Shown piece by piece: positions 8,538-16,039 of a stretch of 64,000 nucleotides of DNA (positions are counted from its first letter, which is position 1; each line of letters starts with the position of its first letter). Source of the stretch: Stappia stellulata (GTDB taxonomy: Bacteria > Pseudomonadota > Alphaproteobacteria > Rhizobiales > Stappiaceae); assembly GCF_020176715.1 (NCBI RefSeq), contig NZ_JAIVMF010000014.1, positions 1-64,000 on the forward strand. The letters are read 5' to 3'. Under the pieces are notes generated by a model that worked only from the letters and a program-made list of their open reading frames with translations, was not told the DNA's origin and searched no databases. The translations under genes were made by a program, and so were the position numbers.

Positions 8538-9082
8538 TACTCGGTCTCCACTTCAGATCCCGGCCCGACAAGGGCTTCCACCTTGGAAAAGTCTCGGCGC
8601 AGCAGAAGCGCGCAGGTCAATGCGACCAGCACGCAGGCCGAGACCGCGAACCAGACCCAGCCGGAGAACCACACGACCTGCGGGATCCACAGGGGCGTTT
8701 CCAGCGGCGTGTTCGCCCGCGACGACCGCGTGATCGATTTTTCCAGAACCGGCCAGGCCTGGAAGGCGATGATGCTGACGGTCGCGGCCAGGACGGTGAT
8801 CGCGAAAAGGTCCATCAGCGCCTTGCCGCCGGCGCGAAGCTTGTGGCGGATCAGGTCGATACGCACATGGGCAAGCTCGGTGAGCGCATAGGAGAGGCCC
8901 CAGCTCGCCACGCCGGCCATGACATAGCCGGAGATCTCGTCGGATCCGCCCAGCGAGCGGGCGAACTGGCGCATGGTGATGTCGACAATGATGAACCCGG
9001 CGGTGACGAGAAGCACCACTCCAAGGACCAGTGCGATCATCTTATTGAGACGGCGCAGGGCCGTTGCAATTGTATCGATCAT
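8537..9082 (-). CDS. dctQ: TRAP transporter small permease (DctQ-like)
   Basis: 181 residues with four hydrophobic segments, the length and topology of DctQ subunits. The first segment carries the usual aromatic-poor N-terminus (RRLNKMIALVLGVVLLV), and the second half ends in an acidic tail. It forms the inner-membrane complex with DctM and receives substrate from the periplasmic binding protein. It lies 28 bases after the dctP stop in the same operon. Confidence 0.9.
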   Translation of the reverse strand: MIDTIATALRRLNKMIALVLGVVLLVTAGFIIVDITMRQFARSLGGSDEISGYVMAGVASWGLSYALTELAHVRIDLIRHKLRAGGKALMDLFAITVLAATVSIIAFQAWPVLEKSITRSSRANTPLETPLWIPQVVWFSGWVWFAVSACVLVALTCALLLRRDFSKVEALVGPGSEVETE

Positions 9083-9110
9083 ATCTCGGTCTCCGCCGGG
9101 TTCCTTCTCA

Positions 9111-10160
9111 TCAGTTCAGCGGGATCGACACGCCGACAACCTGGCCGACGCTGTCGTTCCAGCGCTTGGCCCAGTCGTCGCCCGCGCGCTGCGCCCACTC
9201 AGGCAGAACCGTATCGGTGAGAATGGCACGGGCAGCCGCGATGTCCGCCTCGCTCGGCTCGACGAGCTTCAGCGATGCCGGATCGCCGGCGGCGCAGTCG
9301 CCGTTGCCGGTCAGGCAGGCGATGTCGCTCTCCAGCGAGCCTGCCGCCACATCCCACGCCGGGGCTTCGAACTTCGTGGCGACCTTATCCTGGATCAGGG
9401 TCTTGGTCTCATCCGACAGGCTATTCCAGCGGTCCATGTTCATCGCCGTCACGACGGCATCCCAGCCGCCGAGCGGCAGCGTCATCAGCGTGTCGGTGAC
9501 TTCCCACCAGCCGGCGGAATAGCCCGAACCGGAGCCGGTCACGGCGCAATCGATCACACCACGCTCCAGCGCGCCCGGCACTTCCGAGAAGCCGACGTTG
9601 ACGCCTTCGGCGCCCAGCGCCTCCAGGAACTTCGTCGTCATGCGGCCGGATCCGCGGATCTTCTTGCCTTCAAGATCGGCAAGCGACGACAGCTCGCCCT
9701 TGCAGAAGACGACCTGCGGCGGATAGGGCGCGATGGCGAGCAGCTTGGCGTTGAAGCGGTTCGCGAAGATTTCCTCCACCATCGGGCGGGCGGCGTCCAC
9801 CATCGCCTTGGCCTCTTCCGCGGTCGTCGCGAGCAGCGGCACATCGAGCCCTTCCAGCTCCGGCGCATCGCCCACGGCGTAGTCGGCGACCGTCATACCG
9901 ACGTCGAACACGCCGTCGCCCAGCATGCGGAAGACGTCGCCGCCCTTGATGCCCATCTGGTCGTGGGTGGTCAGCTGCACGGTAATGTCACCGCCGGACG
10001 CCTCGGGAAGCGTCTCGGTCCAGAACGGCGCCTCGAACTGCTTGTGCAGCGGCAGGCCGCTCCAGCTACCCACCACGGAAATCTCCTCGGCCGCGACCGG
10101 CGCGAGCGCCAGCAGGGATACCGCCGATGCGGCTGCGATGCGGGTTAGGGCATATTTCAT
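9111..10160 (-). CDS. dctP: TRAP transporter substrate-binding protein (DctP-like)
   Basis: 349 residues. A signal peptide (MKYALTRIAAAS, then a hydrophobic core and APVAA before EE at about residue 25) sends it to the periplasm. The DctP fold is shown by the block LADLEGKKIRGSGRM followed by LEALGAEGVNVGFSEV, which contains the conserved Arg that pairs with a carboxylate in most family members. The start follows GAGGAG. The substrate is therefore probably an organic acid; which one cannot be said. Confidence 0.92.
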   Translation of the reverse strand: MKYALTRIAAASAVSLLALAPVAAEEISVVGSWSGLPLHKQFEAPFWTETLPEASGGDITVQLTTHDQMGIKGGDVFRMLGDGVFDVGMTVADYAVGDAPELEGLDVPLLATTAEEAKAMVDAARPMVEEIFANRFNAKLLAIAPYPPQVVFCKGELSSLADLEGKKIRGSGRMTTKFLEALGAEGVNVGFSEVPGALERGVIDCAVTGSGSGYSAGWWEVTDTLMTLPLGGWDAVVTAMNMDRWNSLSDETKTLIQDKVATKFEAPAWDVAAGSLESDIACLTGNGDCAAGDPASLKLVEPSEADIAAARAILTDTVLPEWAQRAGDDWAKRWNDSVGQVVGVSIPLN

Positions 10161-10180
10161 GTCAACTCTCCTCTGGGTTT

Positions 10181-11044
10181 TCAGGTCGACGATTGGCGGG
10201 CGCCGCCGAGAGAAAACTCGGCCGCATCCGCGGATAGATCGGTGACGAGCATGTGGCCTGGCTCATGGGTGATCGCGAGGTCCGGGCGGGCCGCGCGGAT
10301 CGCCATTTGCGGGGTCACGCCGCAGGCCCAGAACACCGGAATATCACCGGGCTCAAGGGTCGGCACTTCGCCGAAGTCGGGGGACATGAGATCCGCGATG
10401 CCGATCTGGGCGGGATCGCCGATATGCACCGGCGCGCCATGGGCAAGACGATAGCGATCGGACAGAAGCACCGCCTGGATCGCGTCAGCGGCCTTGAAGG
10501 CGCGCATCGACACGACCATCGGGCCGGAAAACGGTCCGGCCGGCTCGGTCTGGATCGAGGTGATGTACATCGCAACATTCTGCTTGCGGGCGATATGCGG
10601 AAGCGGAATGCCGGCCCTTAGAATGGCCGCCTCGAAGGAAAAGGAACAGCCGAGCACGAAGGAGACGAGATCGTCCCGCCAGACCTCTTCGAGATCGGAC
10701 ACGCGGGCAAATCCCTCCTGATCGGCCTTGAAAACCCGGTAGGCGCCGATGTCGGTGCGAATGTCGAGATCGCGCCCGAGCGCGGGGATCCTCGGATCGC
10801 CCGGCTCCGAGATCCCGATCACCGGACAGGGCTTGGGGTTGCGCTGGCAGTAGCGCAGGAAATCCCCCGCAAGCGCGCTCGGCAGAATGGCGAGATTGCC
10901 TTGAAGGGCGCCCTCGGCGTAGCCGGATGTCGGGCTGCGAACGTCGCCTGCGCGAATGGCGCGGCGCAGGTCTTCCGGAGACATCCGCCGCGGGTCAAGC
11001 GCCGCCTCGAGGTGTGTCTTGGCTGTGGCCGTCACGGTCCGCAT
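10181..11044 (-). CDS. DUF1445 putative hydro-lyase (D-glutamate cyclase family)
   Basis: 287 residues, cytoplasmic. Motifs TSGYAEGALQGNLAILP and CSFSFEAAILRAGIP, plus the terminal WACGVTPQ and THEPGHMLVTD, identify the DUF1445/UPF0317 family, often labelled putative hydro-lyase and related to mitochondrial D-glutamate cyclase. It starts the TRAP operon, 20 bases before dctP. Together with an amidase this suggests use of an amino-acid-derived or cyclic amide compound, which is inference. A palindrome sits just upstream of its start. Confidence 0.86.
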   Translation of the reverse strand: MRTVTATAKTHLEAALDPRRMSPEDLRRAIRAGDVRSPTSGYAEGALQGNLAILPSALAGDFLRYCQRNPKPCPVIGISEPGDPRIPALGRDLDIRTDIGAYRVFKADQEGFARVSDLEEVWRDDLVSFVLGCSFSFEAAILRAGIPLPHIARKQNVAMYITSIQTEPAGPFSGPMVVSMRAFKAADAIQAVLLSDRYRLAHGAPVHIGDPAQIGIADLMSPDFGEVPTLEPGDIPVFWACGVTPQMAIRAARPDLAITHEPGHMLVTDLSADAAEFSLGGARQSST

Positions 11045-11051
11045 ACCCTCC

Positions 11052-11064
11052 CTTGTATGACAAG
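11052..11064. promoter_or_regulatory. Palindromic operator candidate upstream of the TRAP operon
   Basis: CTTGT-ATG-ACAAG is a perfect inverted repeat centred 14 bases before the DUF1445 start codon. A second, shorter copy CTTG-T-CAAG lies at 11089-11097 and overlaps a perfect minus-strand -35 box TTGACA (11091-11096). The shape resembles sites for GntR/FadR-type repressors rather than LysR boxes, although the adjacent regulator is LysR-type. Confidence 0.4.
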
Positions 11065-11114
11065 TGAAGGATTGCGGTCGAAATTGATCTTGTCAAGTTA
11101 TCGTCTGAAGATTT

Positions 11115-12020
11115 TTATGATCTATTTAAACGATCACTTTGATCGCAGGCCAGAGCGATCGAGGCCACTGCCGCGCCGAGCTCGGCATTGCGCTCGGGCA
11201 TATAGGCGACCATGAAGCGCAGATTTGCGAGCTTCGCCGCATCGACAACGGGCAAGGACTTGATGCGCTTGCCGAAGGGTTCGGCCTCCGCCATGCGCTC
11301 GGGCAGGACCCCGATGCCGAAGCCATCCGCGACCAGGTGAATGACGGTCGAGAGCGATGCGGACCCGTGCAGCTCGAGCGCTGGCAGGTCCGGCGCGGAG
11401 AGCAGAGCCTCAAGTTCGCGAAACGGCGGCGTCGCCTTGGGAAAGGTGACGATGGTATGGCCGGCCAGCTCCGCCAGCGACATCGGTTCGGCCGGCAGGT
11501 GCATGTCGAGGGTTCCGTACCAGCCGAGCTTCAGCGGGGTCAGGGCGACGGAGGCGGCACCGCGCGGAACGCTCTCGCGCAGCAGGATGGCGACATCCAG
11601 CTCATCGTCGGCAAGAGCCGCGCTCAATTGCCCGGATGTGTCCACCGACAGCTCAAAACGCACCTTCGGATGCGCGTTCTTGAGCTGCGCCAGAAGATCC
11701 GACAACAGCGTGTGAACGATGGTTTCCGCGACACCGATGCGCACGGTGCCGCTCAACCCGCCGGGCCGCGTGACCTCCTGCACCAGCCGGTCGCGCGCCG
11801 CGACCAGCCGATGCGCTTCCTCCAGAAAGCGGCGCCCGACGGGGGTCAGGCGCACCTGCCGCCGGGCCCGGTCGAAGATCTGGATCCCGAGGCGCTTTTC
11901 CAGCGCCAGCACCCGGTTGGAGATCGCCGACTGCGACAGGCCGTACTTTTGTGCCGCAGCGCGAAACCCGCCGGCGCGCACGATGTCCTGCAGGATCTCG
12001 ATATCTTTCAGTTCAAACAC
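11115..12020 (-). CDS. LysR-family transcriptional regulator
   Basis: 301 residues from a GTG at 12020, chosen because AGGAGG lies six bases upstream and because the helix-turn-helix then begins at the usual place (FELKDIEILQDIVRAGG). The winged helix (AAQKYGLSQSAISNRV, residues about 18-33) is followed by the periplasmic-binding-protein-like effector domain. The length is normal for the family. It precedes the TRAP operon on the same strand with 70 bases between and is its likely local regulator; the effector would be the imported compound or its product. Confidence 0.88.
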   Translation of the reverse strand: MFELKDIEILQDIVRAGGFRAAAQKYGLSQSAISNRVLALEKRLGIQIFDRARRQVRLTPVGRRFLEEAHRLVAARDRLVQEVTRPGGLSGTVRIGVAETIVHTLLSDLLAQLKNAHPKVRFELSVDTSGQLSAALADDELDVAILLRESVPRGAASVALTPLKLGWYGTLDMHLPAEPMSLAELAGHTIVTFPKATPPFRELEALLSAPDLPALELHGSASLSTVIHLVADGFGIGVLPERMAEAEPFGKRIKSLPVVDAAKLANLRFMVAYMPERNAELGAAVASIALACDQSDRLNRS

Positions 12021-12323
12021 CAACCGCCTCCTCGCGCGCACCGGTCCCCGCCACGGCGCAAGCACCTTAGCCAATTGCTGCGCCCTGTCACGCAGACAGC
12101 AAGCGTCCGCTGCAGAGGGCTTTAATCCGCCAGACGGTGGACACTGCGGATTTTCAAGACTTGATTGTCCTGAGCGGGATCGTTTTATCTTAAAGGTCCC
12201 CGCCCGGTGCCATCGCCTTTCCGGCGACATCACGCATCGCCCTCATGATCCGAAGCCGATCGCCAGAGTGTCGAACGCCGGCTTCCCCGCCCGCATCGCC
12301 TGAAAACCGAAACGAACCGCTCC
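12021..12323. other. Divergent intergenic region between lysR-type gene and lysE-type gene
   Basis: About 300 bases without a gene. A moderately AT-rich patch at 12160-12195 holds a possible plus-strand promoter for the LysE gene: TTGATT (12161-12166), 18 bases, then TTATCT (12185-12190). LysR sites are expected here, but I see no single convincing T-N11-A palindrome. Confidence 0.35.
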
Positions 12324-12935
12324 ATGCCCTTCGACCAGCTCTTTGCCTTCGCCACCTTCGCCTATGTGGCCTCGGCAACCCCCGGCCCGAACAACATCCT
12401 GTTGACCGCTGTCGGCGGCGCCGGCGGTATTCGCGGCGGGCTTCCGGTCTTGCTCGGCATCGTCTTCGGCTTTTCCGCGATGGTCTTCCTGCTGGCCTTC
12501 GGCCTCGGGCGCACGGTCTTCACCATGGACGCGGTGCTCGACACCATCCGATACGGCGGCCTCGCGGTGCTCGCCTGGCTTGCCTGGAAGATCGCCACCG
12601 CGCCCGTTGCACAGGCCGACGAACCCGTGCCGGACCTCGGTAGGCGCGGCAGTTTCCTGGGCGCGGCGCTGTTTCAATGGGTCAACCCGAAGGCCTGGAT
12701 CGTGGCGGCGGGCGCGATCACCTCGTTCCTGCAGCCGGACCTTCCGGTTCTCGCCCAGGCCACGACGCTCGCCGCCGTCTTCATCCTGGCCGGCGCTTTC
12801 GGCTGCCTGCCGTGGCTCGCCTTCGGCGCGGTGGTCAAGCGCTTCCTGCGCGATCCGCTGCATGCCCGCCTCTTCAATGTGGCGATGGCGTTGCTGCTCG
12901 TGATCTCGATGCTGCTGGTGGTCTTCGGCGGCTGA
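12324..12935 (+). CDS. LysE-family amino-acid exporter
   Basis: 203 residues with about six membrane segments. The N-terminal motif SATPGPNNILLTAVGGAGGIRGGLP is the hallmark of the LysE/RhtB family, which exports lysine, threonine, homoserine or related metabolites with proton exchange. The block FQWVNPKAWIVAAGAI is also conserved. Substrate within the family cannot be assigned. It is alone on its strand and converges with htpG. Confidence 0.9.
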   Translation: MPFDQLFAFATFAYVASATPGPNNILLTAVGGAGGIRGGLPVLLGIVFGFSAMVFLLAFGLGRTVFTMDAVLDTIRYGGLAVLAWLAWKIATAPVAQADEPVPDLGRRGSFLGAALFQWVNPKAWIVAAGAITSFLQPDLPVLAQATTLAAVFILAGAFGCLPWLAFGAVVKRFLRDPLHARLFNVAMALLLVISMLLVVFGG

Positions 12936-12976
12936 CGCGGGCATCGCGCCAGCCGCCCTTTTGTCACTCAAACGGA

Positions 12977-14974
12977 TCAGACGAGGCCCTTGCGCATGAC
13001 CTCGCCGAGACGGCGCGCGAAGGCCGCCGTATCGCTCGGGGCGTCGCCGTCCAGGATCCGCGCCTGATCGAAAAGCAGCCACGCCATGTCGGCGAGTTTG
13101 CCCTTGTCGCCATCGCCGCTCAGACGCCTGGACAGGCCCTCCACAAGGGCATGCGACGGGTTGAACTCAAGAACCGGCGCAAAGGCCCCGGACGCCGCCC
13201 CGGTCTGGCGGGCCATCAGCTTTTCCAGCTGCCGATCGGGACCATGCTCGGGCGCGACCAGACACACGGGGCTCTCCGAAAGCCTTGAGGACGAGCGCAC
13301 GTCGGACACGCTCTCGCCGAGCGTTTCCTTCAGGAACGCTGTGACCAGTCCGATATCGGCCTTCTCGCCGGCATCAGAGTCCTTGGCCTTGTCCTCCGTG
13401 TCCGCGTCGCCTTCGACGGGGATGGCATCAAGCGCCGCCGCGCCCTGGGTGACCGACTGGAACGGCTTTCCTTCAAACCCTTGAGCCATCTGCACCCAGA
13501 AGGCATCGACCGGATCGGCGAGATAGAGCACCTCGACGCCGCGCGCGCGAAAACCCTCCAGATGCGGGCTGGAGGCGATCGCCTCGACGCTCGACCCGGT
13601 CGCATAGAAGATCTGCGTCTGGTTTTCCTTCATGTCGGCGACATAGTCGGCAAGCGTGCGCCAGCCTTCACCCTTGTCCTTGCTGGAGCGGAAGCGGGCC
13701 AGCGCCAGCAGCTTGTCCTTGCGCTCGAAGTCCTCGTAGATGCCTTCCTTCAGCACCGGGCCGAAATTTTCCCAGATCTTGAGGAAGGTCTCGGGATCGT
13801 TGTCGGACAGCTTCTGCAGCTCGCTCAGGATGCGGTTGGTCACACCCTTGCGGATCGATTCCAGCACCGGATTGTGCTGCAGCATCTCGCGCGACAGGTT
13901 GAGCGGCAGATCGGCGCTGTCGATCACGCCGCGCGCAAACCTCAGCCAGGCCGGCAGCAGATCGACGTCGTCTGCAATGAACACCCGCCGCACATAGAGC
14001 TTCACCCGCCCCTTGCGGTCGGGATCGAACAGGTCGAAGGGTTTCATCGACGGCAGGAAGATGAGCACGGAATACTCGTGCCGGCCTTCCGCGCGGTAAT
14101 GCAGCGTCAGCGCCGGATCGTCGTATTGGCCGGACACATGGCCATAGAATTCCTTGTATTCCTCCGCCGAGACATCGGACTTCGACTTCGTCCAGAGCGC
14201 CGTGCCGTCGGCAAGCTGGCGTTCGGCCGGAGCCTTTGCCAGCTGTGCGTTCTCCTCGTCTTCCGTTGCCGCCTCCGGCGCGGCGTCCTCCGCCGCCTTG
14301 GCCTCAAGGTCGACGAGCAGGATCGGCACGGGGACATGGGCGGAATAGGACCGAACGACCCGCTCGACTTCGCCCGCCTTCGCATAGGACAGCGCATCGT
14401 CCTTCAGATGAAGCACGACACGCGAGCCGCGGGCGGGCGCCTCGGCAAGATCCACCGGCTCGACGGTGAACTCGCCCATGCCATCAGAGCTCCAGCGCCA
14501 AGCCTCGTCGCTGCCGGCCGCCCGGCTCACGACCTCCACCTGATCCGCCACCATGAAGGCGGAATAGAAGCCGACGCCGAACTGCCCGATCAGCGCGGAG
14601 CCGTCCTTGGCCTCGCCGAGCTTGTCCATGAAGGCGCGGGTGCCGGAGCGGGCGATGGTGCCGAGATTTCCGATCATCTCCTCCTGCGTCATGCCGATGC
14701 CGTTGTCGGCAACGACAAGACGCTTGGCCGCCTCATCCACCTCGAGGCGGATGGCGAACTCCGGATCGTCCTTGATCAGGTCGGGCGCGGTCAGCGCGCT
14801 GTGGCGCAGCCGCTCGCAGGCGTCCGCCGCGTTGGAAATCAGCTCCCGCAGGAAGATGTCCTTGTTGGAATAGACGGAATGCACCATCAGGTGCAGAAGA
14901 CGGGCCACCTCGGCCTGGAAGGCATGCGCCTTGGGGGCGGCATCGTCCGTCTTGGTCTTGGTTTCGGTCGTCAT
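12977..14974 (-). CDS. htpG: Molecular chaperone HtpG (Hsp90)
   Basis: 665 residues from the ATG at 14974; a longer frame upstream lacks homology, and an AGGAG precedes this start. The GHKL ATPase motifs are intact: ELISNAADACERLR, DNGIGMT and GQFGVGFYSAFMVAD. The middle domain holds the catalytic-loop Arg region (LPLNLSREMLQHNPVL). An acidic linker sits near residues 215-245. HtpG refolds clients with DnaK in the cytoplasm. An RpoH-type promoter lies about 70 bases upstream, so heat-shock control is likely. Confidence 0.97.
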   Translation of the reverse strand: MTTETKTKTDDAAPKAHAFQAEVARLLHLMVHSVYSNKDIFLRELISNAADACERLRHSALTAPDLIKDDPEFAIRLEVDEAAKRLVVADNGIGMTQEEMIGNLGTIARSGTRAFMDKLGEAKDGSALIGQFGVGFYSAFMVADQVEVVSRAAGSDEAWRWSSDGMGEFTVEPVDLAEAPARGSRVVLHLKDDALSYAKAGEVERVVRSYSAHVPVPILLVDLEAKAAEDAAPEAATEDEENAQLAKAPAERQLADGTALWTKSKSDVSAEEYKEFYGHVSGQYDDPALTLHYRAEGRHEYSVLIFLPSMKPFDLFDPDRKGRVKLYVRRVFIADDVDLLPAWLRFARGVIDSADLPLNLSREMLQHNPVLESIRKGVTNRILSELQKLSDNDPETFLKIWENFGPVLKEGIYEDFERKDKLLALARFRSSKDKGEGWRTLADYVADMKENQTQIFYATGSSVEAIASSPHLEGFRARGVEVLYLADPVDAFWVQMAQGFEGKPFQSVTQGAAALDAIPVEGDADTEDKAKDSDAGEKADIGLVTAFLKETLGESVSDVRSSSRLSESPVCLVAPEHGPDRQLEKLMARQTGAASGAFAPVLEFNPSHALVEGLSRRLSGDGDKGKLADMAWLLFDQARILDGDAPSDTAAFARRLGEVMRKGLV

Positions 14975-15048
14975 CGGGCTCGCGGCTCCTGTTGGATACG
15001 TCTCGATCAATCTGGGGGAGCGGCACGCGGGCCGCTCCGGCGGCTCAG

Positions 15049-15077
15049 ATATCGGTGAAGCGACGGGCCGTTTCAAG
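15049..15077 (-). promoter_or_regulatory. Heat-shock (RpoH) promoter of htpG
   Basis: On the minus strand CTTGAAA (15071-15077) and CCGATAT (15049-15055) are separated by 15 bases. This fits the alphaproteobacterial sigma-32 pattern (CTTGAA, about 16 bases, then a CC-ATAT type -10). The predicted start gives htpG a leader near 70 nt. Confidence 0.55.
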
Positions 15078-15089
15078 CGTCACGCGCAC

Positions 15090-15857
15090 TCACCACACGC
15101 CTTCTTCCTGCGCCACACGCTTGAGCACCGACGGCCGGTCGGTGACGATGCCGTTGACGCCGAGCCGGATGAGCCGGCGCATCTCCGCCTCCTCGTCGAT
15201 GGTCCACACGTGAACCGCAATGCCGTGGCGATTGCAGTGGCGCAGGAAGCCCCCGGTCGCCAGCGGCACGCCGTATTGCGACAACGGGATCTGCGCGCAG
15301 GCGACATCGGGAACGCCGACCGGCGCGCGCCAGGACCCGAACCGAAGCACGGCGACACTGCGCGGGCCGGAACTGAGGCAGACCCGCTCGCCGAAGCGGG
15401 CCCGCGCGGCGCGCAACCGGCTATCCGAAAAGGATGCAACACAAACCCGGTCGAGACAGTTCATCCGCTCAAGCAGGTCCAGCGTCGGCGCGAGCGCGTG
15501 ATCAGTCTTGATATCGATGTTGAAGCGCATCTCGGGCTGTTCTTCCAGCGCCTCCGCCAGGGTTAGCAGAGGCTCGCCGCCCGCAATCCGCACGCCCTGA
15601 AGATCCTGCATGCGCTGCGCGGAGACCACGCCGCGCCCGTCGGTGGTGCGCTCCAGCCGGTCGTCGTGAAAGACGACGACCGTTCCGTCGGAACTCGCCT
15701 GCACGTCGATCTCGATGAACCGGTAGCCCATCGCCGCCACGGTGGCAAAGGCGGCACGGCTGTTTTCCGGCTGCTCCAGCCCGCCGCCGCGATGGGCAAG
15801 GGCGGCAAACCGCTGGTCGGCCAGATAGGGGTGGACGGGGGAAAAGCCGTCGGCCAT
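15090..15857 (-). CDS. Glycerophosphodiester phosphodiesterase
   Basis: 255 residues from the ATG at 15857. The GDPD barrel motifs are in order: HRGGGLEQPENS, then EIDVQASSDGTVVVFHDD with the metal-binding Glu, Asp and catalytic His, and near the end VWTIDEEAEMRRLI and GVNGIVTDRP. It hydrolyses deacylated phospholipids to glycerol-3-phosphate and an alcohol. No signal peptide is evident, so it is probably cytoplasmic. It lies divergent from the caspase operon and upstream of htpG, with no evident functional link. Confidence 0.9.
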   Translation of the reverse strand: MADGFSPVHPYLADQRFAALAHRGGGLEQPENSRAAFATVAAMGYRFIEIDVQASSDGTVVVFHDDRLERTTDGRGVVSAQRMQDLQGVRIAGGEPLLTLAEALEEQPEMRFNIDIKTDHALAPTLDLLERMNCLDRVCVASFSDSRLRAARARFGERVCLSSGPRSVAVLRFGSWRAPVGVPDVACAQIPLSQYGVPLATGGFLRHCNRHGIAVHVWTIDEEAEMRRLIRLGVNGIVTDRPSVLKRVAQEEGVW

Positions 15858-15946
15858 GACACACTGATCCTGCTGGCGCCCGGCACGCGGGCCATCCTCC
15901 AAGTCCTAGGACCGGGGCGCGGGATGTGCAATCGGGAGCGGAAAGA

Positions 15947-15975
15947 TTGACGCCAATGTCCCGATCGGCTGCAAT
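15947..15975 (+). promoter_or_regulatory. Candidate sigma-70 promoter of the caspase-cyclase operon
   Basis: TTGACG (15947-15952), a 17-base spacer and TGCAAT (15970-15975) point toward the caspase-like gene, giving a leader of about 60 nt. It is the best match in the 180-base divergent gap shared with the glycerophosphodiesterase gene. Confidence 0.4.
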
Positions 15976-16039
15976 CGGCAAGAGTGCGGTCCTTGCGTGA
16001 AGGATACCGCAGACATTGGGCGGCAAGGGAGCTGACGTA

